DNA of 64,000 bases, taken from positions 1 through 64,000 of the forward strand of contig JAOBWH010000067.1 in the NCBI GenBank assembly GCA_025463265.1, given 5' to 3'. Under the pieces are notes generated by a model. It was given only the letters and a program-made list of their open reading frames with translations. It was not told where the DNA came from and did no database searches. Each line of letters opens with the position of its first letter. Position 1 is the stretch's first letter. Shown piece by piece: positions 30,505-39,811 of this stretch. A program made the position numbers and the translations under genes. Source of the DNA: Ilumatobacteraceae bacterium. GTDB taxonomy: Bacteria > Actinomycetota > Acidimicrobiia > Acidimicrobiales > Iamiaceae.

Positions 30505-32391
30505 TCAGCGGCTCTGGACCTCGAGCCAGGGCGGGAGGGCGATGTCTGCCGGTAGGGCGAGGGCCAGCTCGAGCTGGTCGCCGTCGGCGGCCACCTCCTC
30601 GAACCCGATCGCCCGCAGGATCCGCTCGAGCTCGGCGTTGCGTGCGCCCCGGGTGAACGGGACCACGAGTCGCTCCGCGCCCTCGGCCGCGGCCTGCTGC
30701 GCCATGGCTGCGACGAGCGCCGCCTCCACCGACCGGCCCATGGCCCGGCAGCTGACCGTCAGCTCGTGCAGCCGCCGGTCCGGCCCGGTCGACCCGCTCG
30801 GCCGGCTCACGGCAGCGCCGATCAGGCCGTAGTCACCGAAGCGGTCGACGAGCGAGGCGACGCGCACGACGGCGCCGTCGGCCACCCAGCGCTGCAGCGT
30901 GGGCAGGTCGGTGCGGGCGAGCGTGGCGTTGAGCTGGTTGGAGCGGGCGGCCAGCTCCGCCACCCGGGCGAGCTCCCCCGCCCCGGGCGGACGGACCGTC
31001 AGCTGCAGGCCGCTTTCGAGGAGGAAGCCGTCGAGGTCGCCGGATGCGGCCACCGCCTCGGCGCGAACCGCTCCGGCCCGGTACCGCTCGGTGCGGCGGC
31101 CGCCATCGGGGGTGACGGCGCCGAGCGGCTGGAACTCGGGCCGCTCCAGGCTGCCCACCAGGTCGGCGTCGGAGAGGACCAGCACGTCGGGGGCGTTCTG
31201 GCGGACCTCGGCTCGCTCACGCGGGTTGTCGTCGAAGAAGGCGATCGAGTCCAGGCCGATGTTCAGCTCGCCGGCCAGTTCCGCGAGCGCTGCCGACTTC
31301 GCGCCCCACCCCAGCTTGACCGCGCTGAGCTGGTCGACGAGGTGCTGGCCGAGCAGATCGGGGAGCAGCTCGGCTTCGGCGGCGTCGTTCTTCGAGACCA
31401 CGGCGAGCAGGATCCCCCGGGCGCTCAGCATCCGCAGCACCGACTGGTAGGACGAGCGGGGCTTCACGCCGTCGGGCCCGTCCTCCCGCAGCACGCCGGT
31501 CCACATGGTCTCGTCGAGGTCGACGGCGACGCACTTGATGCGGCGCACCGCCGGCTCGAGCGCGTAGAGCTGGCGGACGATGCGCCGGATCATCCGCTGC
31601 ACGCCGTCGTCGGTGAAGTGCTCGTAGTACCCGTTCGCCCGCTCGGTCTCGTAGTTGACGGTGCTGTCCTGGCCGGCGGCCTCGAGGTCGACGTCGATCA
31701 CGACGACGTGGTCGAGCTCGCGGGCCAGCTCGTACACCTGGAGGGAGTGGAGGCGCAGGATCTCGGCGAACGAGTAGGCGTCGGGGAACGACAGGTGCTC
31801 GTTGACGCCGAGCGCCGGGCGGTACGCGATGGGGTGGGTGAGCACGAAGACCGGCCCGTCGTGGACGCGGCGGGCGGCGGCGATGGCGTGGCGGAGCTCC
31901 TCGGCGAGCAGCGCCAGATCGGCCTCCTGGCTGGCCCGGGTGCAGGCCAGCGGGTCCGCCTGCATCCGCTCGAGGAGCGCCCCCGTGCGGCTCGCGTGGG
32001 AGATGACGAGGACGTCCGCGCCGTAGTCCCAGAACGCGCTGTCGAGCCGGGCGAGCTCCTGGCCGGGATCGGTGGCGGCGCCCTGCTCGAACGTGGCGTA
32101 GGTGGCGGCGCCGAGGCTGCGCAGCCCGACGCTCATGCCCACGAGCTCGCACCCGCCGATGAGGTACACCCGCTTGCCCACCAGCCAGGACACGTCGAAC
32201 GCGAACGTCTCCGGCTCGGTGACGTAGCCCCCGTACCGGCCGCGGACCTGCCGGTGGAGCATGTCCACGGTGACGTTCCGGAACTGGGTGTCGCGCACGA
32301 ACCGCCAGCCGAGCGCCCCGATCTCGCGCCAAGGCCGGGGTCCGATGCCCAGCGGCCTGCCGGTGGCCGGCTCGGGGCCGTGGGCGGTCAC
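30505..32391 (-). CDS. FkbH-like HAD-IIIC family protein, copy A
   Basis: CVAVDLDETMWTGVLREDGPDGVKP (HAD motif I), VVSKNDAAEAELL, FFDDNPRERAEVRQNAPDVLVL, NQLNATLARTDLPTL C-terminal region. Confidence 0.85.
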   Translation of the reverse strand: MTAHGPEPATGRPLGIGPRPWREIGALGWRFVRDTQFRNVTVDMLHRQVRGRYGGYVTEPETFAFDVSWLVGKRVYLIGGCELVGMSVGLRSLGAATYATFEQGAATDPGQELARLDSAFWDYGADVLVISHASRTGALLERMQADPLACTRASQEADLALLAEELRHAIAAARRVHDGPVFVLTHPIAYRPALGVNEHLSFPDAYSFAEILRLHSLQVYELARELDHVVVIDVDLEAAGQDSTVNYETERANGYYEHFTDDGVQRMIRRIVRQLYALEPAVRRIKCVAVDLDETMWTGVLREDGPDGVKPRSSYQSVLRMLSARGILLAVVSKNDAAEAELLPDLLGQHLVDQLSAVKLGWGAKSAALAELAGELNIGLDSIAFFDDNPRERAEVRQNAPDVLVLSDADLVGSLERPEFQPLGAVTPDGGRRTERYRAGAVRAEAVAASGDLDGFLLESGLQLTVRPPGAGELARVAELAARSNQLNATLARTDLPTLQRWVADGAVVRVASLVDRFGDYGLIGAAVSRPSGSTGPDRRLHELTVSCRAMGRSVEAALVAAMAQQAAAEGAERLVVPFTRGARNAELERILRAIGFEEVAADGDQLELALALPADIALPPWLEVQSR

Positions 32392-32428
32392 GTGACCCCG
32401 CCGGTGCGCACCAGGCCCCGATCCACGC

Positions 32429-34297
32429 TCAGCTGGTCTCGAGCGCCAGCCAGGCGGGGATCTCGATGTCGGTGCCGACCGGCAGCACCAGGTTCACGAG
32501 ATCGCCTTCGGTGCCGGCCTCCTCGAACCCGATCCCCCGCAGGATGCGCTCGAGCTCGGCGTTGCGACTGCCTCGGGTGAACGGCAGCACGACCTGGTCC
32601 GCGCCCTCGTCGGCCGCTGCGTCGGCGATGGCGCCGATGAGCGCCGCCTCCACCGAGCGACCCATGGCCCGGCAGCTGATGGCCAGCTCGTGGAGCCGGT
32701 GGTCGGCGCCGTCGCGTCCGCTGACCGCGACGCCGATGAGCCCGTAGTCGCCGAAGCGGTCCTCCAGCTCGGCGACGCGCACGAGGTAGCCGTCGGCCAC
32801 CCAGCCCTGGAGGGTGGGCAGGTCGGTCCGGGCCAAGGTGGCGTTCAGCTGGTTGGTCCGCGCCGCCATCTCGGCGGCCCGGGCCAGTTCGCCGGCGACC
32901 GGTGGCCGCACGGTGAGCTTGAGCCCGCTCTGGAGGAGGAAGCCCTCGAGGTCGCCGGACTCGGCATCAGCCGCCGCTTCGGACCGGGCGGCCGCCGTCT
33001 TGTACCGCTCGCCGCGGCGGGCACCGTCGGCCGTCACCGCGCCGAGCGGCTGGAACTCCGGCATCGCCAGGCTCCCGGCGATGTCTGCGTCCGACAGGAC
33101 CAGGACGCCCGGGGCGTTGAGCTCGACCTCCGCCCGCTCCCGCTCGTTGTCGTCGAAGAAGGCGATCGAGTCGATGCCGATGTTCAGCTCCTTCGCCAGC
33201 TCGGCGATGGATGCCGACTTGGCCCCCCAGCTGAGCTTGGTGGCGCTGAGGGTGTCGTAGAGCTCCTGGCCGAGCAGCACCGGCAGGAACTGCTCCTCCT
33301 CGACGTCGTTCTTCGACACGATCGTGATGAGGATCCCGCGGGCGGCGAGCATCCGCATGACCGACTGGTAGCACCCTCGCGGCCGGACCCCGTCGGGGCC
33401 GTCCTCGCGGAGCACGCCGTTCCACATGGTGTTGTCGAGGTCGAGGGCCACGCACTTGATGCGCCGGGCGCCGGGCTCCAGGGCGTAGAGCCGGCGCAGC
33501 AGGGCGTCGACCATCCGCTTGGTGCCGGTGTCGGTGAAGTGCTCGTAGAAGCCGTTGGCCCGCTCGGTCTCGTAGTTGGCCTCGTTGCCCATCGGCTCCG
33601 AATCCAGGTCGACGTTGATGACCACGACGTGCTCGAACTCGCGGGCGAGCTCGTAGATCTGCAGCTCCTGGAGCCGCAGCAGCTCGGCGAGCGAGTAGCA
33701 GCCGGGGAACGAGAGGTGCTCGTTGATCCCGAGCGCCGGGCGGTACGCCAGCGGATGGGTCATGAGGAAGATGGGGCCGGTGTGCACCTTGCGGGCGGCG
33801 AGGATGGTCTGGCGGAGCTGCTCGCGCAGCATCGCCAGATCGGACTCCTGGCTCTCCTTGGTGGCCGAGAGGGGATCCCACTGCATCCGCTGGAGCACGC
33901 TGCCGGCCTGGCTGGCCTGCGAGACCACCAGCACGTCGGCGCCGAACGCCCAGAACGCGCTGTCGGGCCGGGACAGCTCGAGGAGCGGATCGGTGGCCGC
34001 CCCCTCCTCGAACGTGTGGTAGATCTCCGCCCCCAGGCCGGTGAGCGAGATGCCCACGCGGGAGAACTCGCAGCCACCGATGAAGTAGATCCGCTTGCCG
34101 GCGAGCCACGACACGTCGAAGGTCAGCTCGTCGGACTCCACCTCGAAGCGCTCCGAGCGGTCGCGCGTCTGCTTGTTCAGCATGTCCATGGTGACGTTGC
34201 GGAACTGCGGGTCCCGCAGGAACCGGATGCCCAGCGCGCCGATGCGGCGGACCGGGCCGGTGCCGGCGCGCACCTGGAGCGACTGTCGGTTGGCCAC
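32429..34297 (-). CDS. FkbH-like HAD-IIIC family protein, copy B (tandem paralog of 30505..32391)
   Basis: CVALDLDNTMWNGVLREDGPDGVRP, VSKNDVEEEQFL, FFDDNERERAEVELNAPGVLVL; collinear with copy A over its full length. Confidence 0.87.
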   Translation of the reverse strand: MANRQSLQVRAGTGPVRRIGALGIRFLRDPQFRNVTMDMLNKQTRDRSERFEVESDELTFDVSWLAGKRIYFIGGCEFSRVGISLTGLGAEIYHTFEEGAATDPLLELSRPDSAFWAFGADVLVVSQASQAGSVLQRMQWDPLSATKESQESDLAMLREQLRQTILAARKVHTGPIFLMTHPLAYRPALGINEHLSFPGCYSLAELLRLQELQIYELAREFEHVVVINVDLDSEPMGNEANYETERANGFYEHFTDTGTKRMVDALLRRLYALEPGARRIKCVALDLDNTMWNGVLREDGPDGVRPRGCYQSVMRMLAARGILITIVSKNDVEEEQFLPVLLGQELYDTLSATKLSWGAKSASIAELAKELNIGIDSIAFFDDNERERAEVELNAPGVLVLSDADIAGSLAMPEFQPLGAVTADGARRGERYKTAAARSEAAADAESGDLEGFLLQSGLKLTVRPPVAGELARAAEMAARTNQLNATLARTDLPTLQGWVADGYLVRVAELEDRFGDYGLIGVAVSGRDGADHRLHELAISCRAMGRSVEAALIGAIADAAADEGADQVVLPFTRGSRNAELERILRGIGFEEAGTEGDLVNLVLPVGTDIEIPAWLALETS

Positions 34298-34359
34298 GGA
34301 TTCTCCCCTCGTGTGGACCCGCCGAGGAGCGATCGTACCGGGCGGCGGTGGTTCGGCCC

Positions 34360-36576
34360 TCAGCCGGGGGCGTCCAGGTGGACGGGCACCGCCGTCGCCG
34401 CGGGGTCACCCGCGTGGCGCGCCAGCGCCACCTGGACCGGACCGGTGACCGCCGCCCAGCCGTGGACCTCCGGATCCCAGCGGGCGAGCCGGGCGAGCGG
34501 GAAGCGGACCTCGACGACCTTCCGCTCGCCCGGATCGAGCTCCACCCGGATGAACCCGACGAGCTTGGCCGGGGCATCGCCCACCGACGCGTACGCCTGG
34601 ACGACCTCCACGCCGGCCCGCTTCCCGGCGTTGACGGCGGTGGTGGTGGCCACGATCTCGTCGCCGTGCTGGACGGCACCGATGCCGAGCAGCGAGAGGT
34701 CCGTGTAGCTGAGCCCGAACCCGAACGGGTGGGCCGGAACGTGGCCGTCGGCGGCCAGCTTCCCGTACCCGTGCGCGCCGTCGTAGGTGGCCTCGACGGC
34801 ATCCGGATCGAAGTCCGGGAGGTGCGCGGGATCGGTGGGCACGGAGAACGGCAGCCGGCCCGAGGGCTCCGCCAGGCCGAGGAGGACGTCGGCCAGCGCG
34901 TGTCCGCCCTCCATGCCGGCATACCAGGACTGGACCAGCGCCGGCACGGTCCGGTCCCAGCTGCCGGTGAGGACGGCGCTGCCGGCCACGAGGCACACCA
35001 CGGTGCGGGGGTTGGCCGCCGCGACCGCGGCGATGAGCGCCTCGTCCTCGTCTCGGAGGCGCAGCGAACGGCGGTCGCCGCCCTTGGCGAAGCCGAAGCC
35101 GTCGCGGCCACCGGCATCCGCTGGCGGCAGGAACACGTGCTCCTCGGCAGCTCGGGTCGCCTCGTAGGCGGCGACGACCTCGGGCTCATCAGCGGCCGGC
35201 ATCAGCGCCACCAGGTGGGCGGTGCCGCTGTCGCCGATGAACTCGCCTTCATCGGCCTTCGTGTACCCGACCACGACGACAGCGACCTGGGCACCCGCAG
35301 CGATCGACGCGTCGTCCTCCGCGTGCACCACGTCGGCGTCCGGAAGGGCGGCGCGGAGACCGTCGAGCGGGGTGACCACCGAGGGCGCCCACACGTCGCT
35401 CGACCCGCCGTCGCCCAGGTTGCGCACCGCGGCGAGCCGCCCGACCACCGCCACCGAGCGCAGCGACGCCGCATCGAGCGGCAGCACCGGCGTGCCGTCG
35501 ACCGGCTCGTTGCGCAGCAGGACGATCGCCTTGGCCGCCGCCTCGCGGGCCAGCGCGCGGTGCGCCGGCTGGGCCAGGACGTCGATCGGCGGCCGGGGCT
35601 GGGTCAGCACCGGATGGAACCGCAGCAGGGTGGCCACCACCCGGGTCGCGGCGGTGGCGATCTCGTCGGTCGTGCACTCGCCGGCAGCAAGGTCGTCCTC
35701 AAGGCCGAAGGCGCGGATCATCCGGTAGGGCATCTCGACGTCGAGCCCGGCGCGGACCGATGCGCCGGCGTCGCGCAGCCCGAAGATCCAGTCCGAGATC
35801 ACGAAGCCCTCGAACCCCCACTGCTCGCGCAAGATGTCGTGCAGGAGGGTCCGGCTCTGCCCGCACCACTCGCCGTTGACCGCGTTGTACGCGCTCATCA
35901 CCGAGGCCACGCCCTCGTCCACGATGCGCCGGAAGTGCGGCAGGTACACCTCGTGCAGCGCCACCTCGTCGATGGTCACGTCGACGGAGAAGCGGGTGTT
36001 CTCCATCGAGTTGGCGGCGAAGTGCTTGACGCACGCCATCGCGTGGCGCTGCACCCCACGGGTGATGGCCGCGCCCATCTCGCCCACGTGGACCGGGTCC
36101 TCGCCGTAGGTCTCCTGGGCGCGGCCCCAGGCCGGGTGGCGCAAGACGTTGACGCAGACGCCGCCGAACAGGGTGGCGCCGATGGCCCGGAGCTCGACGC
36201 CGATGGCCTCGCCGATGCGCTCCTCGAGGTCGACGTCCCACGTGGCCCCGCGAGCCATGGTCACCGGGAACGCCGTGGCCGGACCGATCACCACCCCCCG
36301 AGGGCCGTCGGAGAACGCGAACCCGGGCACGCCCAGACGCGCCACCCGGGCGGCCGGGAAGGTGCGCTGGTGGTACCCGCCCTGACCCATCTCGGACAGG
36401 TCGGCCCAGAAGGGATGGTCGCCGTCGAGGCACCACCGCTGCTCCTCGGCGGTCATGGCGGCCACGATCGCCGCCGCCTCCACCGCTGCATCGGCGCCGC
36501 CGGCCACCCGCTCGGCTGCGACATCGAACATCGTCGCCTCGGTGCCCGTCGGTTCGCCGGTGGTCGGGTGCGTCAC
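34360..36576 (-). CDS. Glycoside hydrolase family 3 (beta-glucosidase-like)
   Basis: FSDGPRGVV, CVKHFAANSMENTRF, GFVISDWIFGLRDA (GH3 nucleophile SDW), C-terminal Fn3-like domain. Confidence 0.93.
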   Translation of the reverse strand: MTHPTTGEPTGTEATMFDVAAERVAGGADAAVEAAAIVAAMTAEEQRWCLDGDHPFWADLSEMGQGGYHQRTFPAARVARLGVPGFAFSDGPRGVVIGPATAFPVTMARGATWDVDLEERIGEAIGVELRAIGATLFGGVCVNVLRHPAWGRAQETYGEDPVHVGEMGAAITRGVQRHAMACVKHFAANSMENTRFSVDVTIDEVALHEVYLPHFRRIVDEGVASVMSAYNAVNGEWCGQSRTLLHDILREQWGFEGFVISDWIFGLRDAGASVRAGLDVEMPYRMIRAFGLEDDLAAGECTTDEIATAATRVVATLLRFHPVLTQPRPPIDVLAQPAHRALAREAAAKAIVLLRNEPVDGTPVLPLDAASLRSVAVVGRLAAVRNLGDGGSSDVWAPSVVTPLDGLRAALPDADVVHAEDDASIAAGAQVAVVVVGYTKADEGEFIGDSGTAHLVALMPAADEPEVVAAYEATRAAEEHVFLPPADAGGRDGFGFAKGGDRRSLRLRDEDEALIAAVAAANPRTVVCLVAGSAVLTGSWDRTVPALVQSWYAGMEGGHALADVLLGLAEPSGRLPFSVPTDPAHLPDFDPDAVEATYDGAHGYGKLAADGHVPAHPFGFGLSYTDLSLLGIGAVQHGDEIVATTTAVNAGKRAGVEVVQAYASVGDAPAKLVGFIRVELDPGERKVVEVRFPLARLARWDPEVHGWAAVTGPVQVALARHAGDPAATAVPVHLDAPG

Positions 36577-36659
36577 GGTGCCACCTCCGCCTGGGGCCGA
36601 CCGATCCGTGGTGCCATGCGGGGCGAACCTACCTCGGCGCGGACGGCTACCTTCCTCCC

Positions 36660-37325
36660 ATGCTCGAACTCCAGCGCGACGGCGATGTGTTCATCCTCCA
36701 GATGGACGACGACGAGAACCGGTTGTCCCCTGCGATGCTCGACGCCTACCTCGATGCCCTCGGGACGGTCGAGTCCGCCGAAGGCCCCAAGGCGCTGGTG
36801 ATCACCGGAACCGGGAAGTTCTTCTCGAACGGACTCGACCTCGACCACCTCGGGGCCAACCCGAACGACTTCGGGCCCTACCTGTTCCGGGTGCACAGCC
36901 TCTTCACCAGGATCTTGACGATGCCCTGCGTCACCGTCGCCGCCCAGAACGGCCACACCTTCGCCGCCGGCGCCATGCTCGCCATCTGCACCGACCACCG
37001 GATCATGCGCGAGGACCGCGGGTACTGGTGCCTGCCCGAGGTCGACCTCGGCATGCCCTTCACCGACGGCATGAACGCCCTGATCCCGGCCCGCCTCCCG
37101 CCGATGACCGCCCACGAGGCGATGGTCACCGGCCGCCGCTACCCCGGTGCCGACGCCCTCGCCGCCGGGATCGTGCAGGAGCTCGCACCGGAGGCCGACG
37201 TCCTCCCTCGCGCCGTCGCCTACGCCGCCGCCATGAGCGGCAAGGCCGGCCCCGGCATCGCCGGCATCCGCAGCCACCTCCACGCCCACGTCATCGGCCA
37301 CCTCCAGGGCAACGAGCGCGGCTGA
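36660..37325 (+). CDS. Enoyl-CoA hydratase/isomerase family protein
   Basis: ALVITGTGKFFSNGLDLDHL, VTVAAQNGHTFAAGAMLAICTDHRIM. Confidence 0.9.
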   Translation: MLELQRDGDVFILQMDDDENRLSPAMLDAYLDALGTVESAEGPKALVITGTGKFFSNGLDLDHLGANPNDFGPYLFRVHSLFTRILTMPCVTVAAQNGHTFAAGAMLAICTDHRIMREDRGYWCLPEVDLGMPFTDGMNALIPARLPPMTAHEAMVTGRRYPGADALAAGIVQELAPEADVLPRAVAYAAAMSGKAGPGIAGIRSHLHAHVIGHLQGNERG

Positions 37326-37327
37326 GG

Positions 37328-37357
37328 GGCCCGAGAGCTGGTCAGAGGGCTCGGGCC
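37328..37357. terminator. Hairpin between convergent genes (bidirectional terminator candidate)
   Basis: ggcccgag (37328-37335) ... ctcgggcc (37350-37357), perfect 8-bp arms. Confidence 0.4.
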
Positions 37358-38226
37358 GGTTCGAGGACGTCGCGGGCGAGGTCGTCGAGCTGCGCTTCGA
37401 GGGTGGCGGTGTCGAAGGCCAAGCAGAGGACCACGAGGCGGTCGACGCCGACCTCGGCGTACTGCTCGACCATCTCCGGGGTGACCGGGTTGAAGTACGG
37501 GCACACGGTGAGGACGATGTCCTCTCGGCGACGCCCGTGCTCGGCGAGGATCGGGTCGAGGCGCCCGAGCGGCTCCGCCAGATCACCGGGGAGCCGGTTG
37601 AACGAGAACCACCCCTGGCCGAGGCGGGCCACGCGCCGCATCGCCGCATCGCTCTCGCCGCCGACGTGGATGGGCGGGTGGGGCGTCTGGACCGGCTTGG
37701 GGTACATCGAGCAGGCGGGCAGGTCGTACAGCTCGCCGTGGAACTCCGAGGTCTCCTGGGTCCACAGGCTCTTCATGACCTCCAGGTGCTCGTCGGTGCG
37801 CTGGCCCCGTCGCTCGAACGGAACACCGAGGGCCTCGAACTCCTCGCGCAGCCAACCGACCCCGATGCCGAACTCGGCGCGGCCACCGCTCAGGTTGTCG
37901 AGGTCGGTCACCTGCTTGGCGGTGTACACGGGGTTGCGCTGGGGCACGAGGCAGATCGCCGTGCCCAGGCGGACCCGGTCGGTGACCGCGGCGAGGTAGG
38001 TGAGCGCGGTGAGCGGCTCGAGCATGCCGGTGTCGGCACCGCCCGGGAACTTCCCGTCGGGCGAGTAGGGGTAGGCCGAGGCGTAGTCCTCGAAGAGGAC
38101 GACGTGCTCGGGCACCCAGATCGACTCGAAGCCGCGGTCCTCGACCGAGCGGCCCACGGCGCGGAGGATCTCCGACGTCGCGTTGCCGTTGCCCAGCGGT
38201 ACGAACACTCCGACATCCATGCGCAT
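37342..38226 (-). CDS. LLM class F420-dependent oxidoreductase
   Basis: MDVGVFVPLGN...FESIWVPEHVVLFEDY...LGTAICLVPQRNPVYTAKQVTDLDNLSGGRAEFGIGVGW. Confidence 0.9.
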   Translation of the reverse strand: MRMDVGVFVPLGNGNATSEILRAVGRSVEDRGFESIWVPEHVVLFEDYASAYPYSPDGKFPGGADTGMLEPLTALTYLAAVTDRVRLGTAICLVPQRNPVYTAKQVTDLDNLSGGRAEFGIGVGWLREEFEALGVPFERRGQRTDEHLEVMKSLWTQETSEFHGELYDLPACSMYPKPVQTPHPPIHVGGESDAAMRRVARLGQGWFSFNRLPGDLAEPLGRLDPILAEHGRRREDIVLTVCPYFNPVTPEMVEQYAEVGVDRLVVLCLAFDTATLEAQLDDLARDVLEPARAL

Positions 38227-38237
38227 CCCCCTGGTTC

Positions 38238-38263
38238 CTGAACTAGAACCTGTTCTAGTTCAG
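38238..38263. promoter_or_regulatory. 26-bp perfect palindrome with embedded KstR-like motif (TetR-family operator candidate)
   Basis: CTGAACTAGAAC-CT-GTTCTAGTTCAG; inner TAGAACCTGTTCTA fits TnnAACnnGTTnnA exactly. Confidence 0.75.
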
Positions 38264-38307
38264 CTCGCCGCCCCCCGCCGCGAGCACGACCAGGGGAAGC
38301 AGGCCGC

Positions 38308-39366
38308 ATGTCAGGCAACGAGCCGATCAAGGTCATCCAGTGGGCCACGGGCACCGTCGGCATCCACGCCGTCCCGGGCATCGTCGCCCACCCGGACCTC
38401 GAGCTCGTCGGGCTCTGGGTCCACTCGGACGCGAAGGCCGGCCAGGACGCCGGGACGCTCTGCGGCATCGAGCCCACCGGGGTCATCGCCACCCAGGACG
38501 TCGACGCCCTGCTCGCCCTCGACGCAGACGCCATCTGCTACACCGCCAGCTCCGACATCCGGCCCGACGCGGTCGTCGATGACCTCTGCCGGATGCTCGC
38601 CGGCGGCAAGAACGTGGTGGGCACCTCGTTCGTGCCGCTGCTGTACCCCGCAGCGGCCGGCGACGGCGTCCTCGACCGGCTCGAGGCGGCGTGTCAGGAA
38701 GGCGGGAGCAGCTTCTACAACAGCGGGATCGACCCGGGCTTCGGCAACGCCGGGCTGGCGATCCACCTCGCTGCCCTGTGCAAGGAGGTCGACACGATCC
38801 GCATGATGGAGATCGTCAACTACGCCACGTGGGACAACCCGTTCACCATGTTCGAGATCATGGGCTTCGGCAAGCCCGACCCCAGCCACTCGCTGCTGCT
38901 CTCGCCCGGGTCGACCTCCCTCGGCTGGGGTGCGGTCATCGAGCTGGTGGCCGCCGGCATCGGGCTCGCCCTCGATGAGATCACCGAGCGCAACGAGGTC
39001 ATCTACGCGCCGACCGACATCGAGATCGCCTCGGGCACGGTGGCCGAGGGGACCATCTCGGGCATGCGCTTCGAGATCATCGGTGTGGCGGGTGGCGAGG
39101 AGCGCATCGTGGTCGAGCACGTCACCCGCCTGCGCGACGAGGACGCACCCGAGTGGCCGCAGGGCGCGGGCTACCGCATCCTCATCGGCGGCGAGCCCAA
39201 CCTGAAGGCGGAGCTGGAGCTCAGCTCGGACCACGGCGACCACAACCACGCCGGCTGCCTGGCCACCGCCATGCACGTCCTCAACGCCATCCCCAACGTG
39301 GTCGCGGCCGACCCCGGCGTGAAGACGATCCTCAACCTCCCGACCTACTCGGCCAAGGCGACCTGA
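38308..39366 (+). CDS. Dihydrodipicolinate reductase-like NAD(P)H-dependent oxidoreductase
   Basis: IKVIQWATGTVGIHAVPGIVAHPDLELVGLWVHSDAKAGQDAGTLCG. Confidence 0.85.
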   Translation: MSGNEPIKVIQWATGTVGIHAVPGIVAHPDLELVGLWVHSDAKAGQDAGTLCGIEPTGVIATQDVDALLALDADAICYTASSDIRPDAVVDDLCRMLAGGKNVVGTSFVPLLYPAAAGDGVLDRLEAACQEGGSSFYNSGIDPGFGNAGLAIHLAALCKEVDTIRMMEIVNYATWDNPFTMFEIMGFGKPDPSHSLLLSPGSTSLGWGAVIELVAAGIGLALDEITERNEVIYAPTDIEIASGTVAEGTISGMRFEIIGVAGGEERIVVEHVTRLRDEDAPEWPQGAGYRILIGGEPNLKAELELSSDHGDHNHAGCLATAMHVLNAIPNVVAADPGVKTILNLPTYSAKAT

Positions 39367-39396
39367 CGCTGAGCCGAGGGTCTGTGCGGGACGCCG

Positions 39397-39774
39397 TCAC
39401 AGGTAGGGACGGGTCTGGATCTCGAGGAAGTGGCCGCTCGGGCCGCAGAAGTAGAAGCCGGTGCCGCCGTTGTGGCGATACTCCCCGCCGGGTTCGGTCC
39501 GTCCCGGATCGCCCCACGTGTCGAGGCCCCGTGCCAGGACCCGGTCGCGGACCACGGGGTACTCGTCGTCGGTGACCAGGAACGAGTAGTGCTGCGAGTC
39601 GAACGGCTCGCCGCCGGCGTCGATGAAGTCCAGGCTGGCGCCGTTGCCCGTGACCACCACCTGGAACGGTCCGAACGGGACCGGCGGGTCCAGACCGAGC
39701 ACCTCCGTGAGGAACGTGGCCGAGGCGACCGGGTCCTCGGCGTGGACGATCGTGTGGTTCAGCTCCGCGGGCAC
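39397..39774 (-). CDS. VOC/glyoxalase family protein
   Basis: LNHTIVHAEDPVASATFLTEVLGL...GFYFCGPSGHFLEI. Confidence 0.88.
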   Translation of the reverse strand: MPAELNHTIVHAEDPVASATFLTEVLGLDPPVPFGPFQVVVTGNGASLDFIDAGGEPFDSQHYSFLVTDDEYPVVRDRVLARGLDTWGDPGRTEPGGEYRHNGGTGFYFCGPSGHFLEIQTRPYL

Positions 39775-39811
39775 GGGTCCAGGTTACGGACGCTCGGCCC
39801 AGGCTGCCCGG

